Shown: in pieces, positions 14,157-22,500 of the stretch | Position numbering within the stretch: position 1 is the first letter of the stretch | Layout: the number at the start of each line of letters is the position of its first letter | DNA from: Ruminococcus sp. | GTDB taxonomy: Bacteria; Bacillota; Clostridia; Oscillospirales; Ruminococcaceae | DNA length: 47,751 nucleotides | NCBI GenBank assembly: GCA_017934425.1 | Contig: JAGBJO010000014.1 | Span: 1 to 47,751 of the forward strand | Direction of reading: 5' to 3' | The notes under the pieces: generated by a model | The model's database searches: none | What the model was told of the DNA's origin: nothing | The model's input: only the letters and a program-made list of their open reading frames with translations | Position numbers and translations under genes: made by a program

Positions 14157-15392
14157 TCAGAGTTTATTCTTTTCGTTCTCGATCATAGCGATAAGATCAT
14201 CAACTGACATAGCAGAGGAAGCGCTGCGCTTTTTCTCTGTGTCGGTCTTTTTGAGGATATCGGAGATATCGGGTGTGCTGCTCTTTTTGGGAGCGGGGGC
14301 AGGTGCAGGCTTAGCAGGCTGAGGAGCAGCAGCTCTTGCGGGTGCTTCCTCTCTGGACATCTGCTCGACCTGTGCCTTTGAGATAACGCCTGTGATATCC
14401 GATGCGTACTCGCCTGTAGACTGGGGAGCGATCGCATTTGTGGTCTTTATGGTGAATGTACCAGTTCGCTCAGCTTCGGAGGTCTTGCGGAGCATTTCCT
14501 CTCTGAGAGCGTCAGCAGTAGGAGCGGTAGAGGACTGGCTTGCCATATTTCTTGCGGCGAAGTCTGCCTCAGCGGAATTGGTCTGTACAGGGGGAGCGTA
14601 CTGACCGATAGTGCCTGTATTATTCGGGTCAAGCTGCTGAGCCTTGAACTGCATAGTACGTTCCTTTTCCTTCTGGTAAGGCGACTCAGGGTTGACCTTT
14701 TTCTGGCTGAAATTATCAGCAATAGACTGCTTCTTGCGCTCTAAGTCGTCGCTGAAATGGGTATCAGCATTGGGGTCGAACAGCGGGCCGGTAGCAGTTT
14801 TCTTCTCGGCAGATGGGTCTTCATCATACTCATAGAAGTCGAACTCGCTCTCGTCAATGTCTTTGCCAGCGGCGAACTTGACGATAAGCATAATAACGAG
14901 AAGCACACAGGGAACAAGAAGCATAGCGATTATGCCCTTCATGCTCATAGCGAAAGTGACCAGAGCGCCAAGCTCAGGGCTTTCGGGATATCCGGTACAT
15001 ACAGCAGCTATCTTATCCTTTGCGATAGACTCAGAGTTGTCCTCATGGAGGGAGTCTCTTGTGAAGTACATCTCGCTTCCGTCCTCAGCATTAACGATAG
15101 CGTTGATACTTCTGAGGCTGAGCGTATCGGGAGCATCTGCCGGGTAGCAGAGAACGATATCGCCGGTGGTGATCGATATATTATCAGCAGACTTAGCCAT
15201 GAGAGCCGAGCCGGTATCCACATAGTCGGGCATCGGGTTAGGCTCATGGACGATGAAGATGTAATTATCGCCGAACTTGGGAACTTTGTTTTTAGCGAAG
15301 AAAACATTGGCAGCCACAGCAACCAGTATAGCCACTATGCAGATTATGACTATCAGAGCTTTGAAAAGCGAGAAGCCTTTCTTTTTTTCCAT
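14157..15392 (-). CDS. SipW-like signal-peptidase homologue lacking key residues, with long cytoplasmic tail
   Basis: The 411-residue protein has a transmembrane helix (about 11-32), an extracytoplasmic domain (about 40-145), a second helix (about 150-172) and a long disordered cytoplasmic tail rich in Ser, Pro, Ala and Gln. The outer domain follows the SipW/ER-type signal peptidase pattern: TGSALM (Ser62), TGDIVLCYP, LRSINAIV, then PELGALVTF. In active enzymes the first motif is SGSM and a His-Arg pair stands where LRSI is found here. The catalytic His is therefore missing and proteolysis is doubtful. It may be a scaffold or sensor derived from a signal peptidase. It has a sigma-A promoter at 15456-15484. 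Confidence 0.6.
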   Translation of the reverse strand: MEKKKGFSLFKALIVIICIVAILVAVAANVFFAKNKVPKFGDNYIFIVHEPNPMPDYVDTGSALMAKSADNISITTGDIVLCYPADAPDTLSLRSINAIVNAEDGSEMYFTRDSLHEDNSESIAKDKIAAVCTGYPESPELGALVTFAMSMKGIIAMLLVPCVLLVIMLIVKFAAGKDIDESEFDFYEYDEDPSAEKKTATGPLFDPNADTHFSDDLERKKQSIADNFSQKKVNPESPYQKEKERTMQFKAQQLDPNNTGTIGQYAPPVQTNSAEADFAARNMASQSSTAPTADALREEMLRKTSEAERTGTFTIKTTNAIAPQSTGEYASDITGVISKAQVEQMSREEAPARAAAPQPAKPAPAPAPKKSSTPDISDILKKTDTEKKRSASSAMSVDDLIAMIENEKNKL

Positions 15393-15455
15393 TTCAGATC
15401 ATTCCTTTTTTACATTATTCTACACATTTTCCGACGAACTCTCGTCTATAGAGTT

Positions 15456-15484
15456 ATTATAACACATATGTTATTAAATTTCAA
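15456..15484 (-). promoter_or_regulatory. Promoter of the SipW-like gene
   Basis: Minus strand TTGAAA, 17-bp spacer and TATAAT. The spacer carries ACATATGT at 15464-15471, in exactly the same register as in the promoter at 11314-11342. Confidence 0.7.
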
Positions 15485-15788
15485 ATGTTTTGGAGCATTT
15501 TGTAGAAATTAAATTCTTTTAACTAAATCTGGGCATTATTTGCTATGGTAGTACCCATATTACTATTCTTATTTAATATACCGGTATTACCAAAGCGGTA
15601 ATTATTAGGTTCTTTTCAATGGTGAGTCGGGAGAAAATTGTAAGAAGTCACAAAAATAATCTATAATTTATCACAATATTGTTTTAATGCACAAGGTTTC
15701 GGCAGTTTATCTGTAGAACGTGAACAACTTTTAATCAATACCCAGATATGTGTAAAATAGATCAATAAATATTTGTGTAAATATACAA
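15485..15788. other. AT-rich intergenic DNA upstream of glgP
   Basis: No gene is seen. A small hairpin ATTACC/GGTAAT and the palindrome TACCGGTA occur near 15580-15605. The rest is AT-rich promoter-proximal DNA. Confidence 0.5.
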
Positions 15789-15817
15789 TTGACATTAGTC
15801 GTGAATTTTGATAAAAT
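15789..15817 (+). promoter_or_regulatory. Promoter of glgP
   Basis: TTGACA (15789-15794), 17-bp spacer with TGA before the -10 and TAAAAT (15812-15817). It implies a leader of about 100 nt. Confidence 0.78.
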
Positions 15818-15924
15818 AATGATATATACTGATTGTAAAGCGACTCACTGGGTTTTTTCTGTAATATTTTGTCAAATCAACGTAAAAATATACAATTGGT
15901 AATCAAGCGATAAGGAGAATCTAT

Positions 15925-18333
15925 ATGGCATCAAACAAGACTAACCCCCTGATGGATATGATCAAGGAGGAATTCCCGAAAAAGTTACAGGCACTTTATA
16001 ACGCTACTCCCGAGGAGGCATCGGATAAGCAGGTATATCAGGTGCTTTCATCTATCGTGGTGGATATCCTCGCAGCAAAGAGACAGAGTTTCATCAACCA
16101 CACCCACTCTGTAGGCGGCAAGCAGGTCTACTACCTCTCTATGGAGTTCCTCATGGGCAGATCCCTCAAGACAAGCCTGTATAACCTTGGCATCGCTGAG
16201 GACGTTAAGGCTATGCTCAAGAGCCACACTATCAACCTGGATAAGGTATTTGAGTATGAGCCTGATGCTGGTCTTGGTAACGGCGGTCTTGGAAGACTTG
16301 CTGCCTGCTATCTGGACGGTCTGGCTACTACCGGCTTTCCTGCTATGGGTTACTCTATCTGCTATGAGTACGGTATCTTCCAGCAGAAGCTTGAGGACGG
16401 CTGGCAGACTGAGCTTCCTGATAACTGGCTCCCCGGCGGAAGCGTTTGGCTCGTTCCTAAGCCTGAGCTGGCTATAGATATCCACTTCGAGGGCGATCTC
16501 CAGGAGTATTGGGATCATCAGTACCACTATATCTCCCATGTGAACTACAATACCGTTGTAGCTACACCTTATGATATGTACGTTTCCGGTTACGGCGGCG
16601 AGGGCGTTTCCGTACTGCGTCTGTGGGCTGCTAAAGCACCCAGCTTCGATATGAATATGTTCAACAAGGGCGACTACGCTAATGCTCTTGCTCAGAACTC
16701 TATCGCAAACGCTATCTCCAAGATACTCTATCCTAACGATAACCACCTTGAGGGCAAGAGCCTGCGTCTGAGACAGCAGTACTTCCTCTGCGCTGCATCT
16801 GTTGGCGATATCGTTAATAACCATATGGCTGTATACGGCACTCTGGATAACTTAGCTGAGAAGGTAGCTATCCACATCAACGATACTCACCCCACTCTTG
16901 CTATCCCTGAGCTTATGCGTATACTCCTGGACGACTGCGGATATTCATGGGATAAATCCTGGGATATCGTTACAAAGACCTTCGCTTATACTAACCACAC
17001 CGTTATGGCTGAGGCTCTGGAGAAGTGGGACGTTAACCTTGTAAAGCACGTTATCCCCAGAATCTTCTCTATCATCGTTGAGATCAACAACCGTTACTGC
17101 AAGGGACTCATGGAGTCTAACGGCTACGACAGCGCAAAGACTACACGTATGTCCATCATCAAGGACAACATGATCCACATGGCTACCCTCTGCGTAGTTG
17201 CTTCACACAGCGTAAACGGTGTATCCAAGCTTCACTCCGAGATCATCAAGGAGTCTGTATTCCACGACGAGTACGAGAATACTCCCCAGAAGTTCAAGAA
17301 CGTTACCAATGGTATCGCATACAGACGTTGGCTGTATCAGTCAAACCCTGGACTCACCAAGCTTCTTGAGGAGACTATCGGTCCTAAGTTCATTAAGGAC
17401 GGCGCTGAGCTGGAAGCATTCAGACAGTATCAGGACGATAAGGCTATCCTGGAGAAGCTGCTGGCTGTTAAGAAAGAGGCTAAGGAAGCATTTGCTAAGT
17501 ACGTTAAGAAGCAGTCCGGCGCTATCCTCAATACCGACAGCATCTTCGATGTACAGGTAAAGCGTCTGCACGAATACAAGAGACAGCACCTTAATGTAAT
17601 GAATATCCTTGCTGACTACGCATTCCTGCTGAATAACCCCGACGCTGACTTTACTCCCAAGACCTATATCTTCGCTGCAAAGGCTGCACCTGGCTACTAC
17701 CTGGCAAAGCAGATCATCAAGCTTATCTGGGCTATCTCCGAGGAGATCAGAAAGAACCCCAGGATCAGCCAGAAGCTCCAGGTAATATTCCTTGAGAACT
17801 ACTGCGTAACACTTTCCGAGAGACTTATGCCTGCTGCTGATATCTCCGAGCAGATCTCACTGGCTGGTACTGAGGCTTCCGGTACAGGTAATATGAAGCT
17901 GATGCTCAACGGCGCTATCACTCTGGGTACTCTCGACGGCGCTAATATCGAGATCAAGGAAGCTGCCGGCGATGACAATATCGTTATCTTCGGTATGACA
18001 ACTCCTGAGGTAAACGAGCTGAGAGCAAGAGGCTACCACCCCGGCGACTTCTACGGCAGCGACGGACGTATCCACGAGGCTATCGACCGTATGTACCACG
18101 GTATCAACGGCTGCACATTCAACGATGTAGCAAATTCACTGAAGGACAGAGATCCCTATATGGTACTTGCCGACTTCGACAGCTACAGACGTGCCCAGGC
18201 TTATATTACTGAGTGCTACAACGACAAGATGAAGTGGGCTAAGATGTCTCTGAACAATATCGCAGGCGCAGGAATCTTCTCTGCTGACCGTGCAGTAACA
18301 GAGTACGCTGACAACATCTGGCATTTAAGATAA
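15925..18333 (+). CDS. glgP: Glycogen/maltodextrin phosphorylase (GT35)
   Basis: Cytosolic PLP-dependent enzyme releasing glucose-1-phosphate from the non-reducing ends of glycogen or maltodextrins. The 802-residue length is normal for bacterial GT35. Family landmarks include EPDAGLGNGGLGRLAACYLDG (about residues 112-132) and the PLP site EASGTGNMKLMLNG with the Schiff-base lysine at about residue 658. The ATG follows AAGGAG. A perfect terminator follows, so the gene is probably transcribed alone. It neighbours a GH13 amylase, fitting glycogen turnover. Sequence cannot separate glycogen from maltodextrin preference. Confidence 0.95.
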   Translation: MASNKTNPLMDMIKEEFPKKLQALYNATPEEASDKQVYQVLSSIVVDILAAKRQSFINHTHSVGGKQVYYLSMEFLMGRSLKTSLYNLGIAEDVKAMLKSHTINLDKVFEYEPDAGLGNGGLGRLAACYLDGLATTGFPAMGYSICYEYGIFQQKLEDGWQTELPDNWLPGGSVWLVPKPELAIDIHFEGDLQEYWDHQYHYISHVNYNTVVATPYDMYVSGYGGEGVSVLRLWAAKAPSFDMNMFNKGDYANALAQNSIANAISKILYPNDNHLEGKSLRLRQQYFLCAASVGDIVNNHMAVYGTLDNLAEKVAIHINDTHPTLAIPELMRILLDDCGYSWDKSWDIVTKTFAYTNHTVMAEALEKWDVNLVKHVIPRIFSIIVEINNRYCKGLMESNGYDSAKTTRMSIIKDNMIHMATLCVVASHSVNGVSKLHSEIIKESVFHDEYENTPQKFKNVTNGIAYRRWLYQSNPGLTKLLEETIGPKFIKDGAELEAFRQYQDDKAILEKLLAVKKEAKEAFAKYVKKQSGAILNTDSIFDVQVKRLHEYKRQHLNVMNILADYAFLLNNPDADFTPKTYIFAAKAAPGYYLAKQIIKLIWAISEEIRKNPRISQKLQVIFLENYCVTLSERLMPAADISEQISLAGTEASGTGNMKLMLNGAITLGTLDGANIEIKEAAGDDNIVIFGMTTPEVNELRARGYHPGDFYGSDGRIHEAIDRMYHGINGCTFNDVANSLKDRDPYMVLADFDSYRRAQAYITECYNDKMKWAKMSLNNIAGAGIFSADRAVTEYADNIWHLR

Positions 18334-18355
18334 GACGCAAATAAACCATGTTACC

Positions 18356-18391
18356 AAAAAGGAGACGCACTTATGTTACGTCTCCTTTTTT
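18356..18391 (+). terminator. Terminator of glgP
   Basis: AAAAAGGAGACG (18356-18367) pairs with CGTCTCCTTTTT (18379-18390), ending in a T run. Confidence 0.92.
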
Positions 18392-18439
18392 AGAATCTGT
18401 TATAGCTGATTTTATCAATGAGAATAGGAGGCAGAATTT

Positions 18440-20326
18440 ATGAAACCCGTTTACGATACCTGGCATCTTGGCTACAAATCCATTTTCGGCGCTGTGAAAC
18501 AGTTCGAGGTCTGTCGGTTCTCGATCCGGCTCGCTAAGGACATTATCCCCGATTTTCCACCGGTCATGGTGCTTTTCCGCACCGGCTTCAAGGAGAGGTT
18601 TTTGCCTATGAACGTATCCGGCGAGGAGGAGGACTGCTTCGTCTATTCCTGCGAGTATAACGCCCGCTACTCCGACGTGCATTACTACTACTTCTCCTAT
18701 ACCTCCGGCGGTATCCGCCACTTCATCAAGCGTGTGAACTGTCACATCGGCGCAGAAGCCGAAGGCGGACTGTTCCAGCTTACTGTATACGACCGTGAGT
18801 TTACTACCCCGGACTGGCTAAAGGGCGGTATAATGTACCAGATATTCCCAGACCGTTTCTGCAAGAGCGGTAAAGTCCATGAGAATATCCCCGCCGGCAG
18901 AGTTTTACGGGAGGACTGGGGCGGTACTCCATACTATAAGCCCGACCATAATGGTCATGTGTGGAATAACGACTACTTCGGCGGCGATTTTGCCGGTATA
19001 CAGTCGAAACTGCCATACCTCAAGGAACTGGGCGTGACCTGTATATACCTGAACCCCATTTTCGAGTCCCATGAAAACCATAGGTATAATACCGCCGATT
19101 ATATGAAAGCTGACCCTCTGCTTGGTACTAACGAGGAGTTCGCAGAACTGTGTGCAGAAGCAAAGAAACTGGGCATTTCCATTATCCTTGACGGCGTATT
19201 CTCTCACACCGGTTCAGACAGCGTCTACTTCAACAAAAACGGCAGATACCCCGAACCCGGCGCTTATCAGTCAAAGGACAGCCGGTATTACGATTGGTAC
19301 AGCTTTATCAACTACCCTAATGTATACGAAGCCTGGTGGGGCATCGACACCCTACCCAATGTCAACGAGAACGACGAGGACTATACCGAGTTTATCTGCG
19401 GCGAGGAAGGCGTTCTGCAATACTGGCTTTCCCAGGGCGCTGCCGGATACCGTCTTGACGTGGCGGACGAACTGCCTGACCAGTTCCTCAATAACCTACG
19501 CAAAAGCGTGAAGGGATTCAGCAAGGACAAGATAGTTATAGGCGAGGTCTGGGAGGACGCTTCCCACAAGGAAAGCTACGGCGTAAAGCGGCGCTATCTT
19601 CTGGGCGACCAGCTTGACAGCGTTATGAATTACCCGTTCCGTGAGGCGATACTCAACTTCATGAAGGGTGCGCCAGTACACCAGTTTGTTGACTCCATTA
19701 TGGATATTATCGAGAATTACCCCAAAGCCGCCGTTGATGTGCTGATGAACTTTGTATCGACCCACGACATCGAGCGTGCAATAAACCGTCTTGGCGGCGA
19801 ACCCTGCGACGACAAGAGCAAGGACTGGATGGCGGAGCGTATGCTTACTCCTGAGCAGTACGAACACGGCAAGAACCTGCTCAAAGCGGCTATGGCGCTG
19901 CTGTACTTCCTGCCGGGCGTGCCGTGTATATACTACGGCGACGAGGTAGGCTTACAGGGCTATAAAGACCCATTCAACCGCCGTTGTTTCCCCTGGGGAC
20001 ATGAGGATCAGGATCTTCTTGCGTATGTGAAGCGCCTGGGCAAGGTGAGACATTCCATTCCGAACGTGAAGTCTGGCAGAACCTATTTTGTATTCAACGA
20101 CGAGGAAGTATATGATGACCGTATAGTTGGATTCACCCGACAGGGCGATGATCTGGACTATATCATTTTCGTGAACCGAAGCGGCGACGAAGTGACGGTG
20201 AATGAGCTGTCGAAGAAGCTGAGCCGATTCACTGATCTGCGGGGATTCTACGGTGATTTTGGTGAGGACACTCTCCACGTTGCCCCCTACGGCTACACCA
20301 TAATCCGAGCCGTCTTCGTAAAATAG
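18440..20326 (+). CDS. GH13 alpha-amylase family enzyme (neopullulanase/maltodextrinase type)
   Basis: Hydrolyses alpha-1,4 (possibly also alpha-1,6) bonds of maltodextrins. No signal peptide is seen, so it is probably cytosolic. The 628 residues start with a beta-sandwich of about 120 residues, then the catalytic barrel with the four GH13 regions: LDGVFSHTG, GYRLDVADEL (nucleophile Asp), VIGEVWED (acid/base Glu) and NFVSTHDIER (transition-state Asp). The N-terminal domain and the Glu-Val-Trp region III resemble neopullulanase/cyclomaltodextrinase-type enzymes. The ATG follows AGGAGG. It probably trims branched limit dextrins left by GlgP. Confidence 0.92.
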   Translation: MKPVYDTWHLGYKSIFGAVKQFEVCRFSIRLAKDIIPDFPPVMVLFRTGFKERFLPMNVSGEEEDCFVYSCEYNARYSDVHYYYFSYTSGGIRHFIKRVNCHIGAEAEGGLFQLTVYDREFTTPDWLKGGIMYQIFPDRFCKSGKVHENIPAGRVLREDWGGTPYYKPDHNGHVWNNDYFGGDFAGIQSKLPYLKELGVTCIYLNPIFESHENHRYNTADYMKADPLLGTNEEFAELCAEAKKLGISIILDGVFSHTGSDSVYFNKNGRYPEPGAYQSKDSRYYDWYSFINYPNVYEAWWGIDTLPNVNENDEDYTEFICGEEGVLQYWLSQGAAGYRLDVADELPDQFLNNLRKSVKGFSKDKIVIGEVWEDASHKESYGVKRRYLLGDQLDSVMNYPFREAILNFMKGAPVHQFVDSIMDIIENYPKAAVDVLMNFVSTHDIERAINRLGGEPCDDKSKDWMAERMLTPEQYEHGKNLLKAAMALLYFLPGVPCIYYGDEVGLQGYKDPFNRRCFPWGHEDQDLLAYVKRLGKVRHSIPNVKSGRTYFVFNDEEVYDDRIVGFTRQGDDLDYIIFVNRSGDEVTVNELSKKLSRFTDLRGFYGDFGEDTLHVAPYGYTIIRAVFVK

Positions 20327-20603
20327 CCGCTTGCCGCTTAGCGAACGGCGGCGCTTCTCACGTTGTCGCTTGCTTACGCTCGCTTACTGTGTAGAATAGC
20401 GAATTTTGCCGTCGCTCAACTTGGTTTGCAATGGTACTAAGTTCTCCGGTAGAACTGTAAATTATCAACTTTACAGAACTTCTCGAATAGAACTCTGTAC
20501 CAAGGAAAACACGGTTGAGCGACGTAAAAAGTACTGTTTCTAAAAAAGTAAGCGAGTTAACGAGCGACACCGTGAAAAGTGATCGAACTGACTCCAGTTC
20601 GTT
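20327..20603. repeat. Palindromic intergenic element, copy 2
   Basis: Left arm CACGTTGTCGCT (20359-20370) and right arm AGCGACACCGTG (20563-20574) enclose GTCGCTCAAC...GTTGAGCGAC. An outer GC-rich hairpin on the left (CTTAGCGAACGGCGGCGCTT) matches, inverted, the outer hairpin on the right of copy 1. The centre keeps TAGAAC boxes. There is no reading frame. Confidence 0.75.
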
Positions 20604-20816
20604 TAAGGTTATTTTAAGGAAAGGGGGTTATACTATAAGAGGATTAAGTAATCCCCCAATTCCCCTTCTATATTTATTTCATTTTCCTTACCTTAGCTGC
20701 GACATGGTCGGAGGTTCAGAGCTAATACACTGTCTTAGTTCCGAACTTCCCACCAACGCAGCTTTTCTATTGATAGTGCAAAATATCACGTTCATCTCAG
20801 CCAGTAAAATATATAT
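20604..20816. other. Intergenic DNA after repeat copy 2
   Basis: No gene is seen. GGGGGTT and AATCCCCC form an inverted repeat near 20625-20660, followed by a CT-rich run, much like the start of the window beside repeat copy 1. Confidence 0.4.
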
Positions 20817-20846
20817 GCCCCTGAGCCATTTAAAACGCTCAGGGGC
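20817..20846 (-). terminator. Terminator of the AEC-family transporter gene
   Basis: GCCCCTGAGC and GCTCAGGGGC form a ten-pair stem. On the minus strand an AT-rich, T-containing tract follows. Confidence 0.75.
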
Positions 20847-20864
20847 ACGATTTCTATATTGGTA

Positions 20865-21818
20865 TCAGATATAACCCTTTGTTTTGAGGATAAAGAGCCA
20901 GAGGGTAAGGGTGAAAGCACTGAGCATGGTAGTCAGCATAACCGCAAGTGCCGTTATCATGCCCTTGTGTCCCATATTCTTTGACATGACAAAGCAGCTT
21001 CCGGTGGTGGCGCTGCCAAGCATTACCAGTATTGCTACCAGCTTCTCGTCACGGAATCCCATATGTACTGCTATCGGCAGGAATATCGCCGCAAACAGCG
21101 TAAGCTTTATTACCGTGATGCCAAGCGTCACTTTCAGCCGCCCCTTTACGTCCTCCGTCCGGAATGACGCTCCCAGAGCGATAAGCGACAGGGGAGTTGC
21201 CATATTTCCAAGGTACGACACCGACTTCTCCAATATCACAGGCTGAGGTATACGCAGAAGCGACCAGCCCATGCCCACGATAATTCCCAGTATTATGGGA
21301 TTTGTAACTATTCCTTTCAGCGTACTCAGGGCAAGTTCCCTGCCGCTTTTTTTGTCCTGCTTAGGGGAAGTGAGCGAGAGTATGGTCACGGCGGCAATAT
21401 TATACAGCGGAACTGTTCCCACGATCATCAGTGCCGCCATTATCGCCTCACCGTAAATATTTTTTACGAACGCAATTCCCAGTACTGCCGCACTCGAACG
21501 GTACGCTGCCTGGATTATCTCGCCACGCTCTGCCTTGTCCTTGTGCAGTAGCGAATAGCAGAAAGCAAGGCTTATGCTTATGACCGTGGCAACGATACAG
21601 AAAACCACGAACTTTCCGTCCCAGACCGCCCGGAAATCCGCTTTCGACAAGTCCATGAACAAAAGCGCCGGAAGAAGCGTCCGGAATGTGAACTTATTCA
21701 GCACCGCCGTGGTATGGTCGTCAAGAAGTCCTATTCTTCGACATATCCAGCCGAATATCATCATCAGGAACACCGGGACTGTGGCGTTCAGGCTGAATAT
21801 CAGATCATTTACAAACAA
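20865..21818 (-). CDS. AEC-family transporter
   Basis: Integral membrane carrier of the auxin efflux carrier family, which in bacteria moves small organic acids or amino acids. The 317-residue protein has about ten hydrophobic helices in two halves, with typical starts such as VPVFLMMIFGWICRRIGLLDD and LNKFTFRTLLPALLFMDLSK. TTG at 21818 is chosen because GAGGTG lies just before it. The longer frame to 21842 would start inside the -10 box of the promoter. The substrate cannot be told. It is transcribed alone. Confidence 0.88.
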   Translation of the reverse strand: MFVNDLIFSLNATVPVFLMMIFGWICRRIGLLDDHTTAVLNKFTFRTLLPALLFMDLSKADFRAVWDGKFVVFCIVATVISISLAFCYSLLHKDKAERGEIIQAAYRSSAAVLGIAFVKNIYGEAIMAALMIVGTVPLYNIAAVTILSLTSPKQDKKSGRELALSTLKGIVTNPIILGIIVGMGWSLLRIPQPVILEKSVSYLGNMATPLSLIALGASFRTEDVKGRLKVTLGITVIKLTLFAAIFLPIAVHMGFRDEKLVAILVMLGSATTGSCFVMSKNMGHKGMITALAVMLTTMLSAFTLTLWLFILKTKGYI

Positions 21819-21841
21819 AGTAAAACACCTCACATTCCCCA

Positions 21842-21870
21842 ATTATACCACAATCTCCGGAACTTTTCAA
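21842..21870 (-). promoter_or_regulatory. Promoter of the AEC-family transporter
   Basis: Minus strand TTGAAA, 17-bp spacer and TATAAT. It lies between the end of the YkgJ-like gene and the transporter start and fixes that start at 21818. Confidence 0.8.
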
Positions 21871-21877
21871 GAGTATG

Positions 21878-22363
21878 CTATGACCTGTTTTTCTCAAACA
21901 GGAGAACCGGGTAGCCCTCGTAGTAGTGCTTGACTATCTCAGGGTGCTGATCGGCGTAGGCGAAGATCTGAACCGCAAGCCCCTCCTTGAGGAAGCCCAC
22001 AAGCTGGGAAAGTGGACGGGAGTACATCTCCTGGCAGATGGAAGCCATAGTTATCGCCCGTCTGCCGCCGATATCCATGATACGATAGGGCCATATACGG
22101 CAGTCGAAAGGCTTGTTATCGCCAAGCATACAGCCGGTTTCGGTAAGCGCCGGACAGCGGAAAAGCTGATCCTCGTCGAAGTGAGTTACCCGGAGAATAA
22201 AGCCGCCGTCCTTTGGGACGAACTCGGTATCCGGGCGTTCTGCCAGGATAAGGTCACGCTGGAACTCATTGAAAACCGGAGTTTCCCAAACGTCATACCT
22301 GTCAAAAATGCAGCAAAGCCGGCACTTGGCGCAGCTTTCCGGCGATAGTATCTTTTTCAGCAT
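21878..22363 (-). CDS. YkgJ-type cysteine-cluster protein
   Basis: A 161-residue member of the widespread YkgJ/UPF0153 family, thought to bind zinc or an Fe-S cluster. The N-terminal cluster is CxxCxxCC (Cys11, 14, 17, 18), and a second set includes CPAL, TGCML and FDCRIWPYR. The biochemical role of the family is unclear. It is transcribed toward the AEC transporter gene, which has its own promoter in the 36-bp gap. Confidence 0.85.
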   Translation of the reverse strand: MLKKILSPESCAKCRLCCIFDRYDVWETPVFNEFQRDLILAERPDTEFVPKDGGFILRVTHFDEDQLFRCPALTETGCMLGDNKPFDCRIWPYRIMDIGGRRAITMASICQEMYSRPLSQLVGFLKEGLAVQIFAYADQHPEIVKHYYEGYPVLLFEKNRS

Positions 22364-22435
22364 ATCAAATCTCCCCTTAGTTATTTGCTACACTCATTAT
22401 ACCACCCTGCCACGAAAGTGTCAAACTTTATAATG

Positions 22436-22500
22436 CATAATTAAGGCAACACCGCACAAAGCCGTCAGGCGGTCTTTGTGCGGTGTTGCCTTATGCATTT
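22436..22500. terminator. Long perfect palindrome, terminator or repeat
   Basis: AAGGCAACACCGCACAAAG and its exact reverse complement (19 pairs) enclose a small CCG/CGG tip, and the stem is flanked by TGCATAA-type inverted ends. It follows the zinc-ribbon gene on the minus strand and can terminate it, although the T run is weak. The TAAGGCAACA start recurs near 47592. Confidence 0.75.

Noticed and set aside
20358-20874. Open frames inside and beside repeat copy 2
   Set aside because: Similar frames appear on the palindromic repeat itself, without ribosome sites or conserved protein features.
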